From contig CAVURW010000053.1 in the NCBI GenBank assembly GCA_963743595.1, positions 1 to 24,777 on the forward strand: a stretch of 24,777 nt of DNA. The letters are read 5' to 3'. Positions within the stretch are counted from its first letter, which is position 1, and every line of letters begins with the position of its first letter. This stretch comes from CAVURW01 sp963743595. GTDB taxonomy: Bacteria > Verrucomicrobiota > Verrucomicrobiia > Methylacidiphilales > UBA1321. Shown piece after piece: positions 15,730-22,966 of this stretch. The position numbers and the translations under genes are program-made. The notes under the pieces are model-generated. The model was not told the DNA's origin. It made no database searches and saw only the letters and a program-made list of their open reading frames with translations.

Positions 15730-17148
15730 TTAAGAAAAAGCCGGATCAATCTGCGACGCTTTTGTCAAGGCCATGACCTGCTGTAGGGAGGAGGGCGTTT
15801 TTGTAGTGAATACGGTAGCCGTGTTTTGAGAAGTAATTCCGCTACTGCGCTGAGATCCTCGAAACGTTTTCAAAAGCCCAATCAACGCGGGTATTTGAGT
15901 CGGAAAATTACTTAAAAGTGGGTCTTCTCCATACCCCTTGATAAGGAGGGCATTTTTATCGTACTGCCACCCCATCACATCCATAATCTTTGCGGCCAAA
16001 GCACAATAGCCCGCGCCGGTTAAATGCATTCCGTCGACACTTTGCATTCCTCCATCCGTTACCGTAGAGGTAAAGGTAAGTACGGGCCGCGCGACCGACG
16101 GCATCGTGTTGTGGGGAACGGATGTTCCGTCGATGTAATCGTTGTCGATGGTGAAGAGCGGGGTTGTGATTTGGTTTCCCGCGCTTCGGTAGTTTTTATA
16201 ATCGAAAGAATCCAAAAACTGATACGTGTCGACGAATCGGTACCGACTGGCTGTAGCTCCAGCCGCCGTGTTCATCAAAGCGATGATTTGGGCGTTGGCA
16301 GCGACGATGGACTGATCGATTTTTGAAAGCTGCTCACCGCTTAGGCTCGTCGATGCCGTTGCGAATACTGGATCGTATTGATCCGCGTATCCATTAGTCC
16401 GGTTGGTCCCAACCGGTTTAAGATTAGCTGTTGCTCCTACCTTAGGCAGGAGAACGATCACAATTTGTTCGATTGAGTTCGGTAATGCAGCCAGCGCAGT
16501 GGCCAGTCTGCCAAAGTCTTGCCAAAAACTGCCCTGAGTCACCGAAACATCCAGGCCATCCCCTCCAACCGAGTAGAGACCATGATTGTGTCCTACATGC
16601 ACGATCAACCGTTTGGGTTGCCTCATGGCAACCCATCCCATCGGAGATAGGTTCGCATAAGCCGGATCCTGAGACGGGTTTAGCGTAAACCTAGCATTGA
16701 TGGCTAAGTGAAGATCCCCGACCTTACTGAGCGGAATGTCACTGCTTGCGCTCGGCACCAGTGATTTTACCTGTGCATCAGAAGATGAGGCAGTCCGATC
16801 CAGCAGATCGCCCACGAGACAGCCAGCCAGTCCCAAATTATCAAAATAAGTAAACGAACTTTCCACCTGGTTCCCAATCCAAAGGTCGAGATTGCTCCTC
16901 AAACGGTCCATGAACCCTTCGAATACAACCAGCGGTGTCAATAGACCAAATCCGAAGTCGACGTTCCGGATTTCCTCTTCCAAATCGAAAAGTACAGCTC
17001 TCGGAAAATCGGGTGTTTGAAAATTAAAACCCCCAATCTTCGCAATACGAGAACCGTACGATTGCGAGCAAAATGTCTTATTAATCGTCAACGACCGACA
17101 CCCTTGAGACAGGGAGTCGCCAATTACCATGAGCTCTGGTCTGTTCAC
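15730..17148 (-). CDS. SGNH/GDSL-type hydrolase
   Basis: 472 residues with the four SGNH blocks. VIGDSLSQG holds nucleophile Ser12, NLGLAG (105-110) is block II, VGHNHG (185-190) gives the oxyanion Gly-x-Asn (block III), and VDGMHLTGAG gives the Asp372-x-x-His375 pair (block V). The family cleaves acetyl or acyl esters of sugars, lipids or polymers, including O-acetyl groups of peptidoglycan. No signal peptide: the nucleophile block begins at residue 8. The C-terminal 80 residues form a low-complexity Ser/Thr/Gln-rich tail. It begins nine bases after the lysozyme-like stop, which argues for one transcript. The alternatives, a lipase or a glycan deacetylase, cannot be separated from the sequence alone. 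Confidence 0.85.
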   Translation of the reverse strand: MNRPELMVIGDSLSQGCRSLTINKTFCSQSYGSRIAKIGGFNFQTPDFPRAVLFDLEEEIRNVDFGFGLLTPLVVFEGFMDRLRSNLDLWIGNQVESSFTYFDNLGLAGCLVGDLLDRTASSSDAQVKSLVPSASSDIPLSKVGDLHLAINARFTLNPSQDPAYANLSPMGWVAMRQPKRLIVHVGHNHGLYSVGGDGLDVSVTQGSFWQDFGRLATALAALPNSIEQIVIVLLPKVGATANLKPVGTNRTNGYADQYDPVFATASTSLSGEQLSKIDQSIVAANAQIIALMNTAAGATASRYRFVDTYQFLDSFDYKNYRSAGNQITTPLFTIDNDYIDGTSVPHNTMPSVARPVLTFTSTVTDGGMQSVDGMHLTGAGYCALAAKIMDVMGWQYDKNALLIKGYGEDPLLSNFPTQIPALIGLLKTFRGSQRSSGITSQNTATVFTTKTPSSLQQVMALTKASQIDPAFS

Positions 17149-17157
17149 ATTCTCTTC

Positions 17158-17724
17158 TCAAAGAAACGTCTGAAACTCTGCAACGGCGTCTTTGCTCACG
17201 TGCGAAATAACCTGATCAGAATCGTTGATGGTCCCGCACCACGTCGTATTGAACCGGAGCAGTCGAGCACAATATTCTACTGCAAGCGCATGGTTGGACT
17301 TCATCGAATTTATAAAAAGGAGTGGGTCAATTCCACCTGCTGCTTGAGCCACACAAGCTTTCAAGCTTGGGTCAAAGACCATAGAATCGGCAGAAACCTG
17401 GAAGGCCCCGGTCTCCTGCCCTTCAATGTGGGTTACGGAATTGTGGTTATTCATGTCCACTCCCTCATTCCAATTCCAGTCAGACTCGAATCCAGCTTGT
17501 ACACGCAACACTTCACACATCACTGCTCTTCGGTGCTTCAGGCTTTGCCATGGCCCCAGGGTATCTTCCATGACAGAATAAATATCGTTAAGATCATTTT
17601 CTGCAAACACTTCGTCTGGCAGCACTTTTATCACGTCGATCAACTGATCGAGAAAAGAATTGGGCGGACTTCCGTGCTGAGAACTAACAGCACGATGACA
17701 AGCATTATAGGTACGTAGACTCAT
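17158..17724 (-). CDS. Lysozyme/transglycosylase-like protein
   Basis: 188 residues from ATG 17724. The central part has a lysozyme-superfamily look. A helix ending VLRVQAGFESDWNWNEG supplies candidate catalytic Glu80 (with Glu87 nearby). A loop with HIEGQETGAFQVS then corresponds to the 'S..GA.GL.Q' strand of SLT and goose-type lysozymes. A helical closing domain rich in aromatic and small residues follows (LAVEYCARLLRFNTTWCG). Members cut the glycan of peptidoglycan. No signal peptide is seen and no wall-binding repeat. It is encoded between the beta-rich first gene (40 bp gap) and the SGNH hydrolase (9 bp gap). The family is proposed from motif shape, not an alignment. Confidence 0.6.
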   Translation of the reverse strand: MSLRTYNACHRAVSSQHGSPPNSFLDQLIDVIKVLPDEVFAENDLNDIYSVMEDTLGPWQSLKHRRAVMCEVLRVQAGFESDWNWNEGVDMNNHNSVTHIEGQETGAFQVSADSMVFDPSLKACVAQAAGGIDPLLFINSMKSNHALAVEYCARLLRFNTTWCGTINDSDQVISHVSKDAVAEFQTFL

Positions 17725-17764
17725 AAGTAGTGTAATCAGGTTATAAATTTAGAATTCTGCTTTA

Positions 17765-18508
17765 CTAAGAGTCCAGGTTATCCCATTCAATAACGTGGAG
17801 GCCAATCACATAGCGAGTACCGCCATTGATACTTACCTTCAAGGTGTAGTCATCCAAGAAGCTTAAAGTGACACCACCACCAACATTGATTCCGGTCACG
17901 CTTGCTTGTATTGAAGCAGCAACTGAACTACTCATTTTATATGTTACGCTGTACACCGAAGTAACTGCAATCGCATCCACTATATAGTTGTCATCGATAT
18001 TATCGCCTGGAAAGGCTACACTACCATTACCCCCAACACTTTTACTGAATGCGTTTAAGTATCCGGTAGAGACTTCGTAGATATCAAGGTTTGGAACATC
18101 AAGGGTAGCTGCTAAGGCGGTCGACATGTCAAGTCCTGCACTAATGCTGACTGGAGCCCCAGGGATCGTGCCGCTAGCGTTCAACTTCAGGCCGTTACTC
18201 TTCGTCCACGAAATGGAAAAGCCAGCTAATGCGACGGGGGTTGTATATGAAGCTTGGAAAGTTGCCTTTTCAGCGGCGGCCAGAGTGGCTTCAATTGCCC
18301 TAATCACTGCTTGAGGCTCTGAAATTAAGAAAGGACTCGGATAGTCGTCACCCAAGAAAATGGACACGTGCTGAACGATGGAGCCTAGTAAATTCTGTCC
18401 ACTGTTTTTATCAGCCTGATGTGGCAGCTTTAATAGCCAAAATGCATTTCCTAGACCAGCATTACTCGGTAGACGTTGATTAAGATAGTATTCTTCGTAT
18501 GACGGCAT
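17765..18508 (-). CDS. Beta-rich protein of unknown function, possibly pore-forming
   Basis: 247 residues from ATG 18508, the first gene of the six-gene run. The N-terminal 80 residues are mixed helical (SEPQAVIRAIEATLAAAEKA). The rest alternates polar and small residues in long beta strands: 'VSISAGLDMSTALAATLDVP', 'NYIVDAIAVTSVYSVTYKMS', 'SVAASIQASVTGINVGGGVT' and 'YTLKVSINGGTRYVIGLHVI'. The order of the last strands, a 'Y-I-V' strand then a Gly-rich 'G-GV' strand then 'GGTRYVIGL', resembles the end of the bacterial gasdermin pore domain. I cannot confirm that, and the N-terminus does not match it. There is no signal peptide or classical membrane helix. Other beta-sandwich folds are possible. 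Confidence 0.5.
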   Translation of the reverse strand: MPSYEEYYLNQRLPSNAGLGNAFWLLKLPHQADKNSGQNLLGSIVQHVSIFLGDDYPSPFLISEPQAVIRAIEATLAAAEKATFQASYTTPVALAGFSISWTKSNGLKLNASGTIPGAPVSISAGLDMSTALAATLDVPNLDIYEVSTGYLNAFSKSVGGNGSVAFPGDNIDDNYIVDAIAVTSVYSVTYKMSSSVAASIQASVTGINVGGGVTLSFLDDYTLKVSINGGTRYVIGLHVIEWDNLDS

Positions 18509-18822
18509 ATGTTTTTATTTTACAATTAGTTCATAGATAATTTCATCAGATACGTGCCTGCGACGATCTGAGAAGCAATCATTGGTACTACTTGTTGGTT
18601 GCTAGCAGTCCAGCGCACTCCTCACATTTCGTCAATATTTTTCTAAAAAATAAAGTGTAACACAATTTTCGATCATTTTGTTTAATAGTATCATTTAAGC
18701 CGGTGTATCGCCTTCGAATCTACTGTAAAGTGGGAAGAAACAACAACTCTTTATGAATAGGATATTTAAATTCAGTGGATTTAAAACTTAAATCGCATTA
18801 CAGAAGCATCTAACAGAATTTG
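18509..18822. other. AT-rich intergenic region upstream of the six-gene run
   Basis: About 310 bp with no coding frame on either strand. It is AT-rich, especially at 18510-18545 and 18640-18800. It should carry the promoter for the - strand gene run starting at 18508, but no -35/-10 pair is convincing. Confidence 0.5.
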
Positions 18823-19487
18823 CTAGGCCCAAAACGTGGTTAGAAACCTTTTCATGTCATGCTCGGTCCTAAAAGGCTTAGCCAGGCGACGAGGAGTTGG
18901 CGCTCTGGGTTTAAGTGTGCGTTGACCCAGCCCGTCTGAGGCCGACACAGCAGAAATGTTGAGCCAAAGGATGGGAAGATTGGGAACGAAGGCATTGGCA
19001 CCATCAACAATTTCCTCGGCTTTAGAGCGCCACGGAGGACGATGTTGGAGTTCCCGCTCAAGGTAAAAGAGTTTCATGCGGGTTTCGCGGTTAGCTCCGG
19101 CATGAGTGACCTTTTTCATGGCCCGTCCGACGAGGCCGCAGGCGAGGCGAGAATCGAGGTCTTTTAGATCTTTGAGCCCCTGGAGACCTTGAGCGAATTT
19201 AGCAGCGAAGGAGAACTGTTCTTCAAAGACGGCGAGGATGTCATGTTTTCGGTGCCCTGCCCGCAGAGGAGCCGATGCACGGTGAGAAACACGGGGTGTC
19301 GGTTCCAGAGGAGGTGTTTTCTGGCATCGTAGGAGAGCTGCTCCTTAATTCGATTGGTGAGCCACCCGCAAAGTCGATCAATCTTCTTTCCTGCCGAAGG
19401 CCTGAACTTAGTGGACCGGCTTGCCGGGACCGCATTGGCTGTTAAGTCTTTCTGCTGCTGTTTAGCAGAACAGAATAGGGGATACAA
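18823..19487 (-). pseudogene. Frameshifted gene of unknown family
   Basis: Two - strand frames join into one protein. The first (from about 19487) reads GKKIDRLCGWLTNRIKEQLS ... NRHPVFLTVHRLLC. The second continues AGHRKHDILAVFEEQFSFAA, LQGLKDLKDLDSRLACGLVG, RAMKKVTHAGANRETRMKLF and EEIVDGANAF to the stop at 18823. The switch lies near 19235-19265. The second frame starts before any ATG (its first is at 19119, mid-helix), so it is the broken second half. Charged helices alternate with hydrophobic ones throughout, which supports past coding. No family recognised. Confidence 0.5.
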
Positions 19488-19553
19488 GGGGGCTGGAATT
19501 GTTACAGTGGGGTGTAGGTTGATTAAGGCGTGGACCCGCCTGTTCCAGTCCTT

Positions 19554-19583
19554 CCCCTCCCCTGCCCGCCCCTCCCCTGCCCG
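19554..19583. repeat. Tandem 15-bp repeat, two exact copies
   Basis: CCCCTCCCCTGCCCG occurs twice head to tail (19554-19568 and 19569-19583) between the two decayed genes. It is a minisatellite seed of no evident function. Confidence 0.7.
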
Positions 19584-19587
19584 GCTA

Positions 19588-20087
19588 CTACGTCCTCAGA
19601 AACGGGCCGTATATGCCGATCTGCGCCCGCTTCTGAAAAGCAGAGAATCTATCGTACAAAAGCCACGCTTGTTTACCGGCCATGTAGACGGGTTTGGTGT
19701 TAATCGAGCGTTTACTGTTGATCATCTGCGATTCTGTGTACGCCGTTTTAATGACGTACCCGTCTTTTACCAGGGCAAGTAACAGCTCCGGCCATAACCC
19801 CGATTGACGTGGCCTCTACTGGCCCCAATGGCCTTCGCAAGCTCCGATTGGTTCAACCAGATCCAAATCCGCCGTCGGCGCGTAAGCGCAAGAGAACCTT
19901 GCTCTTGAGCCGAGCAAAGAAGTTTTTCTCCGGGTGCGTTTGCGGGCCGACCCGGATCGATAACGGGGATGATTTTGAGACGAGCATCTAACGCTGGAAT
20001 GGCGAGCCCAAATTTATGGTCCTTTACATTCTGCCCAATAGATTTGACCGGCGCACGATGACAGGCACATGTTGTCGAAGGAAAACT
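19588..20087 (-). pseudogene. Decayed gene with helix-turn-helix motif
   Basis: The - strand is open from the stop at 20088-20090 for about 95 codons and reads like protein: SIGQNVKDHKFGLAIPALDA, LKIIPVIDPGRPANAPGEKL, then an HTH segment LNQSELAKAIGASRGHVNR. It then changes frame near 19790 and continues LLLALVKDGYVIKTAYTESQ and AGKQAWLLYDRFSAFQKRAQ to a stop at 19588. No start codon is found, so the 5' end is missing too. The HTH motif is convincing (ELAKAIGAS is a typical first helix and turn). The protein was probably a small DNA-binding regulator or a mobile-element protein. A + strand frame (19354-19782) overlaps but lacks any motif. Confidence 0.45.
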
Positions 20088-20447
20088 TCAATTGCCTAAG
20101 AGGTCAAAAGCATTCGTCTCGGACAGTATGAAGGAAGCCGGGGCTCGGAAAACAAAAGCGGTGGGGGAAGCTCAGCTCCCGAGGGTCGCCGGTTCCAGGG
20201 TCGCTGCCGTGAGCTATGTCTCATTTTGATGAAAGAACATTGTAGCGGCTGCTCACTGGCAATTCTTTAAATACAATGTGTGAGCCTGCTAGTACCATTT
20301 ATCCCATTCCAATCTTCCGTCTCGAACTCTAATTATCCACGATGTCACCAAGTTGGAATATGGAGCTTGGCGTACGTTTCGCTCAAGCTCCAATTTCATT
20401 GCCTTGGGCAGATTCGGGTAGATATCGATTTTGGGCGCGGTAATAGC
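20088..20447. other. Intergenic region, nothing recognised
   Basis: About 360 bp without a supported gene. A short + strand frame (20280-20471) has no start signal or protein-like pattern. No terminator hairpin stands out. Confidence 0.5.
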
Positions 20448-20816
20448 CTAATCGATTTCCCGAGAATTTAACGCACCCTTCTGCTGCGCTTTTAGTTGAG
20501 CCAATGTCTTGCTCGTTTGCCAATTCTTGCTAGTACGGCGTTCGCGGTATTCCTTGATCGCTTCACGCGATATCCGAACTTGCTTTTTCTTTGTATTCGG
20601 AACCGCTACATCCATGAAATGAAACTCTCCCAGATCAATCATTCGCTCGACTGATCTTTTGGAGGTCCCAATGTGGTACGCCGTTTCTCGTATTGAATAA
20701 TAGGGCTTATCCAAATTCGGTGCTATTGGGCGCTGGAAAGGTGCTTTCCGTGGCTGTTTCGCAGATCGCTTTTTTTTGGGACGACGCGGTTGCTTCGGTT
20801 TTTTGCTGGGGTTCAT
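20448..20816 (-). CDS. Excisionase-like helix-turn-helix protein
   Basis: The ATG at 20816 overlaps the stop of the upstream gene (ATGA), which fixes this start over the one at 20864. 122 residues. The first 40 are a Lys/Arg/Pro-rich tail (KKPKQPRRPKKKRSAKQPRK), suited to non-specific DNA or RNA contact. Then comes a MerR/excisionase-type winged HTH: YYSIRETAYHIGTSKRSVER, MIDLGEFHFMDV, a basic wing (TKKKQVRIS) and a closing helix. A second charged helix ends the protein. Proteins of this type help an integrase or act as regulators on plasmids and integrative elements. Translational coupling to its upstream partner implies joint function. Confidence 0.75.
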   Translation of the reverse strand: MNPSKKPKQPRRPKKKRSAKQPRKAPFQRPIAPNLDKPYYSIRETAYHIGTSKRSVERMIDLGEFHFMDVAVPNTKKKQVRISREAIKEYRERRTSKNWQTSKTLAQLKAQQKGALNSREID

Positions 20817-21328
20817 GATGTCAACTCCGTTTTGATTGTTGGAGTGCCTTTGTTCGGCTTCCACAGTGTTCGAGGGTCACTCGGCGTGGTGCAAAGTTCG
20901 AGGACCTGACCTGCTATGCCAGGCTCCAACGTTTCGGCTATCAATTGCCGAAACCGACTTTTCTCGTTGGGTTGATACGCAACCGTTTCACGAAACAGCA
21001 CCCGGAACTTGTCCTGAGTCAGGTTTCGTAGCGTAGCAAGATCCCGATGCGTCGCCGCGATTTCCTGAACCAGCCGCGGTGCCGGGAAGACGATGTGGCA
21101 TCCCGCTTCTGTACCCGGCGCAATCCATTGGGTTCCTTCGCTGGAAGGATCCGCCAACTGAGTTCTCTCTTTCGGATACGCGAGAGCTTCCGCTTTCAGT
21201 TTGTCTTTAATGTCCTTTAGCTCGTCAGACAGAGCCGCCACTTGCAGATGAAGTTGATAGCCGCGGTCGACGAGTTTCCGGATGAGTTCGATTTGTTTAG
21301 TAGATGATTTTGGTTGTGCTTTTTGCAT
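20813..21328 (-). CDS. Hypothetical coiled-coil protein, co-expressed with HTH protein
   Basis: ATG 21328 is preferred; the frame is open to a TTG at 21358. 171 residues. The first third is a coiled coil (LIRKLVDRGYQLHLQVAALS, DELKDIKDKLKAEALAYP). A short beta stretch GTQWIAPGTEAGCHIVFPAP follows, then two helical blocks (RLVQEIAATHRDLATLRNLT and DKFRVLFRETVAYQP). No family I can name. I have the impression that similar 'coiled-coil then AGCHIVFP' proteins occur beside mobile-element genes in Verrucomicrobia, but I cannot confirm it here. Its promoter region holds the striking 10-bp phased CCGA array, whose near end is about 43 bp upstream of the ATG. Confidence 0.7.
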   Translation of the reverse strand: MQKAQPKSSTKQIELIRKLVDRGYQLHLQVAALSDELKDIKDKLKAEALAYPKERTQLADPSSEGTQWIAPGTEAGCHIVFPAPRLVQEIAATHRDLATLRNLTQDKFRVLFRETVAYQPNEKSRFRQLIAETLEPGIAGQVLELCTTPSDPRTLWKPNKGTPTIKTELTS

Positions 21329-21370
21329 GGAGTCGTTGTACGACCCCACTTTTTTCAACTCGAAAGCCGT

Positions 21371-21430
21371 GCCGATAATTGCCGATACGCGTCGATCAGA
21401 TCCGATTAACGCCGACGGGTTCCGAACGAT
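21371..21430. repeat. Phased 10-bp CCGA repeat array, six units
   Basis: CCGA (TCGA in unit 3) sits at 21372, 21382, 21392, 21402, 21412 and 21422, exactly 10 bp apart. The units read GCCGATAATT, GCCGATACGC, GTCGATCAGA, TCCGATTAAC, GCCGACGGGT and TCCGAACGAT. The core NCCGA is kept while the other five positions vary. One repeat per helical turn places every motif on the same face of DNA, as in iterons or cooperative operators. It lies just upstream of the coiled-coil/HTH pair. Confidence 0.75.
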
Positions 21431-21815
21431 TTAATTTGACCGATTTCCGGCAGAACTTGATCCCTCTTCAGTCAAGAATCGTCTATATCTTTGTCACTAA
21501 GCCACTTACACGGATCCGGTATAAGTCCTAATTCACTCGCAGCCTTTCCGTACTGAGTGCGCTTCAGCTCGATTTCGTTGGAAACGAACGGGTTACAGTA
21601 AGGAAAAAGAAAAAAGATTGCCGCAGTTATACTTAAGGATAACGTTAGCTGAAATCGCGACGCCAACGGCAGCTCCCGTCTCTTTGAAGGACGGGCGATC
21701 CTTCCCGGGAGAAAGGCACCGTCGTACAATATGCGGAGGTCTGCTATGTACTCGGAAATCAATCACGACGCGTGCTTTCTTTTTGAAAGACACTCCTTTC
21801 TACCAGAGGAGCCCC
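21431..21815. other. Intergenic region between divergent genes
   Basis: A 385-bp gap between the phased array and the next + strand gene. One - strand frame (21472-21762) has a TTG start, a weak hydrophobic stretch and no ribosome site, so it is not called. Promoters for the flanking genes must lie here or within the array. Confidence 0.45.
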
Positions 21816-22127
21816 ATGCCAGCTGAACTCAACCACGTTCTGCAAAAGTTGCATAACAACAACTTTTACATGTTTACAGGCGAAGAATTGGCAATCTTGA
21901 TGAACTTTTCTAAGGATGTCATGACCCGTATCAAGTCCGCTGCAGATAGTCCCTTTTTCCTCGGGAAAGCACGCCCAGAATGGATCAGCGAATGGATGCG
22001 AAACCACCCCGAATTTCAACTGTCGAAAGCTCCGTTGGAACCGAAATCGCCTTCCAAACGCAAATCGTCCAATCACAGGGACCTAATGAAACCCAGGCGC
22101 GATAAGCGTACGGGTTATCTGGAATAG
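21816..22127 (+). CDS. Small DNA-binding-like protein
   Basis: ATG 21816 is chosen over the open frame start at 21618 because AGAGGAG (21805-21811) sits at good Shine-Dalgarno spacing. 103 residues. The N-terminal half looks like an HTH: VLQKLHNNNFYMFTGEELAI, LMNFSKDVMTRIKSAADSPF, LGKARPEWISEWMRNHP. 'FTGEELAILMNFSKDVMTRI' gives the helix-turn-helix, and 'ARPEWISEWMRNHPEF' the wing and closing helix. The Lys/Arg/Ser-rich C-terminal tail (KSPSKRKSSNHRDLMKPRRD) would bind nucleic acid. It probably regulates the neighbouring mobile-element-like genes. The family is not recognised by name. Confidence 0.65.
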   Translation: MPAELNHVLQKLHNNNFYMFTGEELAILMNFSKDVMTRIKSAADSPFFLGKARPEWISEWMRNHPEFQLSKAPLEPKSPSKRKSSNHRDLMKPRRDKRTGYLE

Positions 22128-22182
22128 CCTCGGCTGTTGCTCCGTTGCGCCTATGCTCAATTAAACAACCTCGTGCAACCTT

Positions 22183-22773
22183 GTGATCAAAAAAATAAAC
22201 AACAATCCAATCCGAAGACCCCGTCATGCTCGACGTAACCTCAGGCGTGCAAACGCGAGTAAGTTAGCGCTGAAGCTACTGGCTCAGGTTGAGTCGATTG
22301 TAAAATCGGGCAGAGGGACGGAGAAAGATTTGTGGGATAAGTTAGGTATTAAATCGCCGACTTGGGAAAGGTATAAATCACTCTTATTGTTTCCAGAGAG
22401 CCAACTGGGCATGTTGCAGGAATGGATTGGGGAAAAGCTGGGGGTCGAATGGAAGGAGTCGCTTTCGCAGGTGATGTTGCGAGTTGATAAGTTGGCGAAA
22501 CGGGAAAGAATGTGCCGATCAGAGGTGGCTCGGGAATTGGGTGTGCACGAGACCAGCTATTACCGGTGGCGCGATGGCTTGGAGGACATCCCCACAGCCG
22601 CACGGAGGCGGTTGCTGCGTTGGGCAGGCCACGTGGAGGCCGAATATGAGAGCCGCGCCAAAAAAATTGAAGAGTGGGCGAAACGGGGACTGTTAGTTCC
22701 GTGGGTAGGCTGTTCAGAGGTCGGATCCATTCAAAACGCCATGGAGAATGGACGTATCGCAAAAAACGTATGA
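22183..22773 (+). CDS. Two-HTH putative DNA-binding regulator
   Basis: Starts at GTG 22183. 196 residues, helical, with a basic N-terminus (RRPRHARRNLRRANASKLAL). One HTH-like unit lies at about residues 46-66 (EKDLWDKLGIKSPTWERYKS). A clearer one is at about 112-135 (CRSEVARELGVHETSYYRWR), the Cro/CI-type pattern of SEVAR + LGVHETS + YYRWR. The closing part is a charged helix ending in WAKRGLLVPW. It is in the same direction as the preceding HTH gene, 55 bp apart. Its role as regulator is inferred from the motif. Confidence 0.6.
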   Translation: MIKKINNNPIRRPRHARRNLRRANASKLALKLLAQVESIVKSGRGTEKDLWDKLGIKSPTWERYKSLLLFPESQLGMLQEWIGEKLGVEWKESLSQVMLRVDKLAKRERMCRSEVARELGVHETSYYRWRDGLEDIPTAARRRLLRWAGHVEAEYESRAKKIEEWAKRGLLVPWVGCSEVGSIQNAMENGRIAKNV

Positions 22774-22966
22774 GGTAGTGCGAGAGAAAACGAACGCAAG
22801 TAGCAAGCGATTTAATATCCTGACCCAGACAGTCCGACTTTGATGGGAATTGGTCGGGACCGCATTCGATAAAGATTCCTACGAGTCAGTTTATTTTTCT
22901 GCGCAGGTACCGCAGATGCCGCAGGTGAGCTACCCGGTTTCAGCCATTCCACGGTTGAATCTACGC

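Noticed and set aside
19354..19782. 142-codon + strand frame
   Set aside because: Crosses the tandem repeat and lies opposite two frames with better protein character and an HTH motif.
21472..21762. 96-codon - strand frame with a hydrophobic stretch
   Set aside because: Only a TTG start, no ribosome site, weak composition; cannot be supported.
21843..21869. Inverted repeat AAAAGTTG...CAACTTTT
   Set aside because: Eight-base arms inside a coding region; likely chance.
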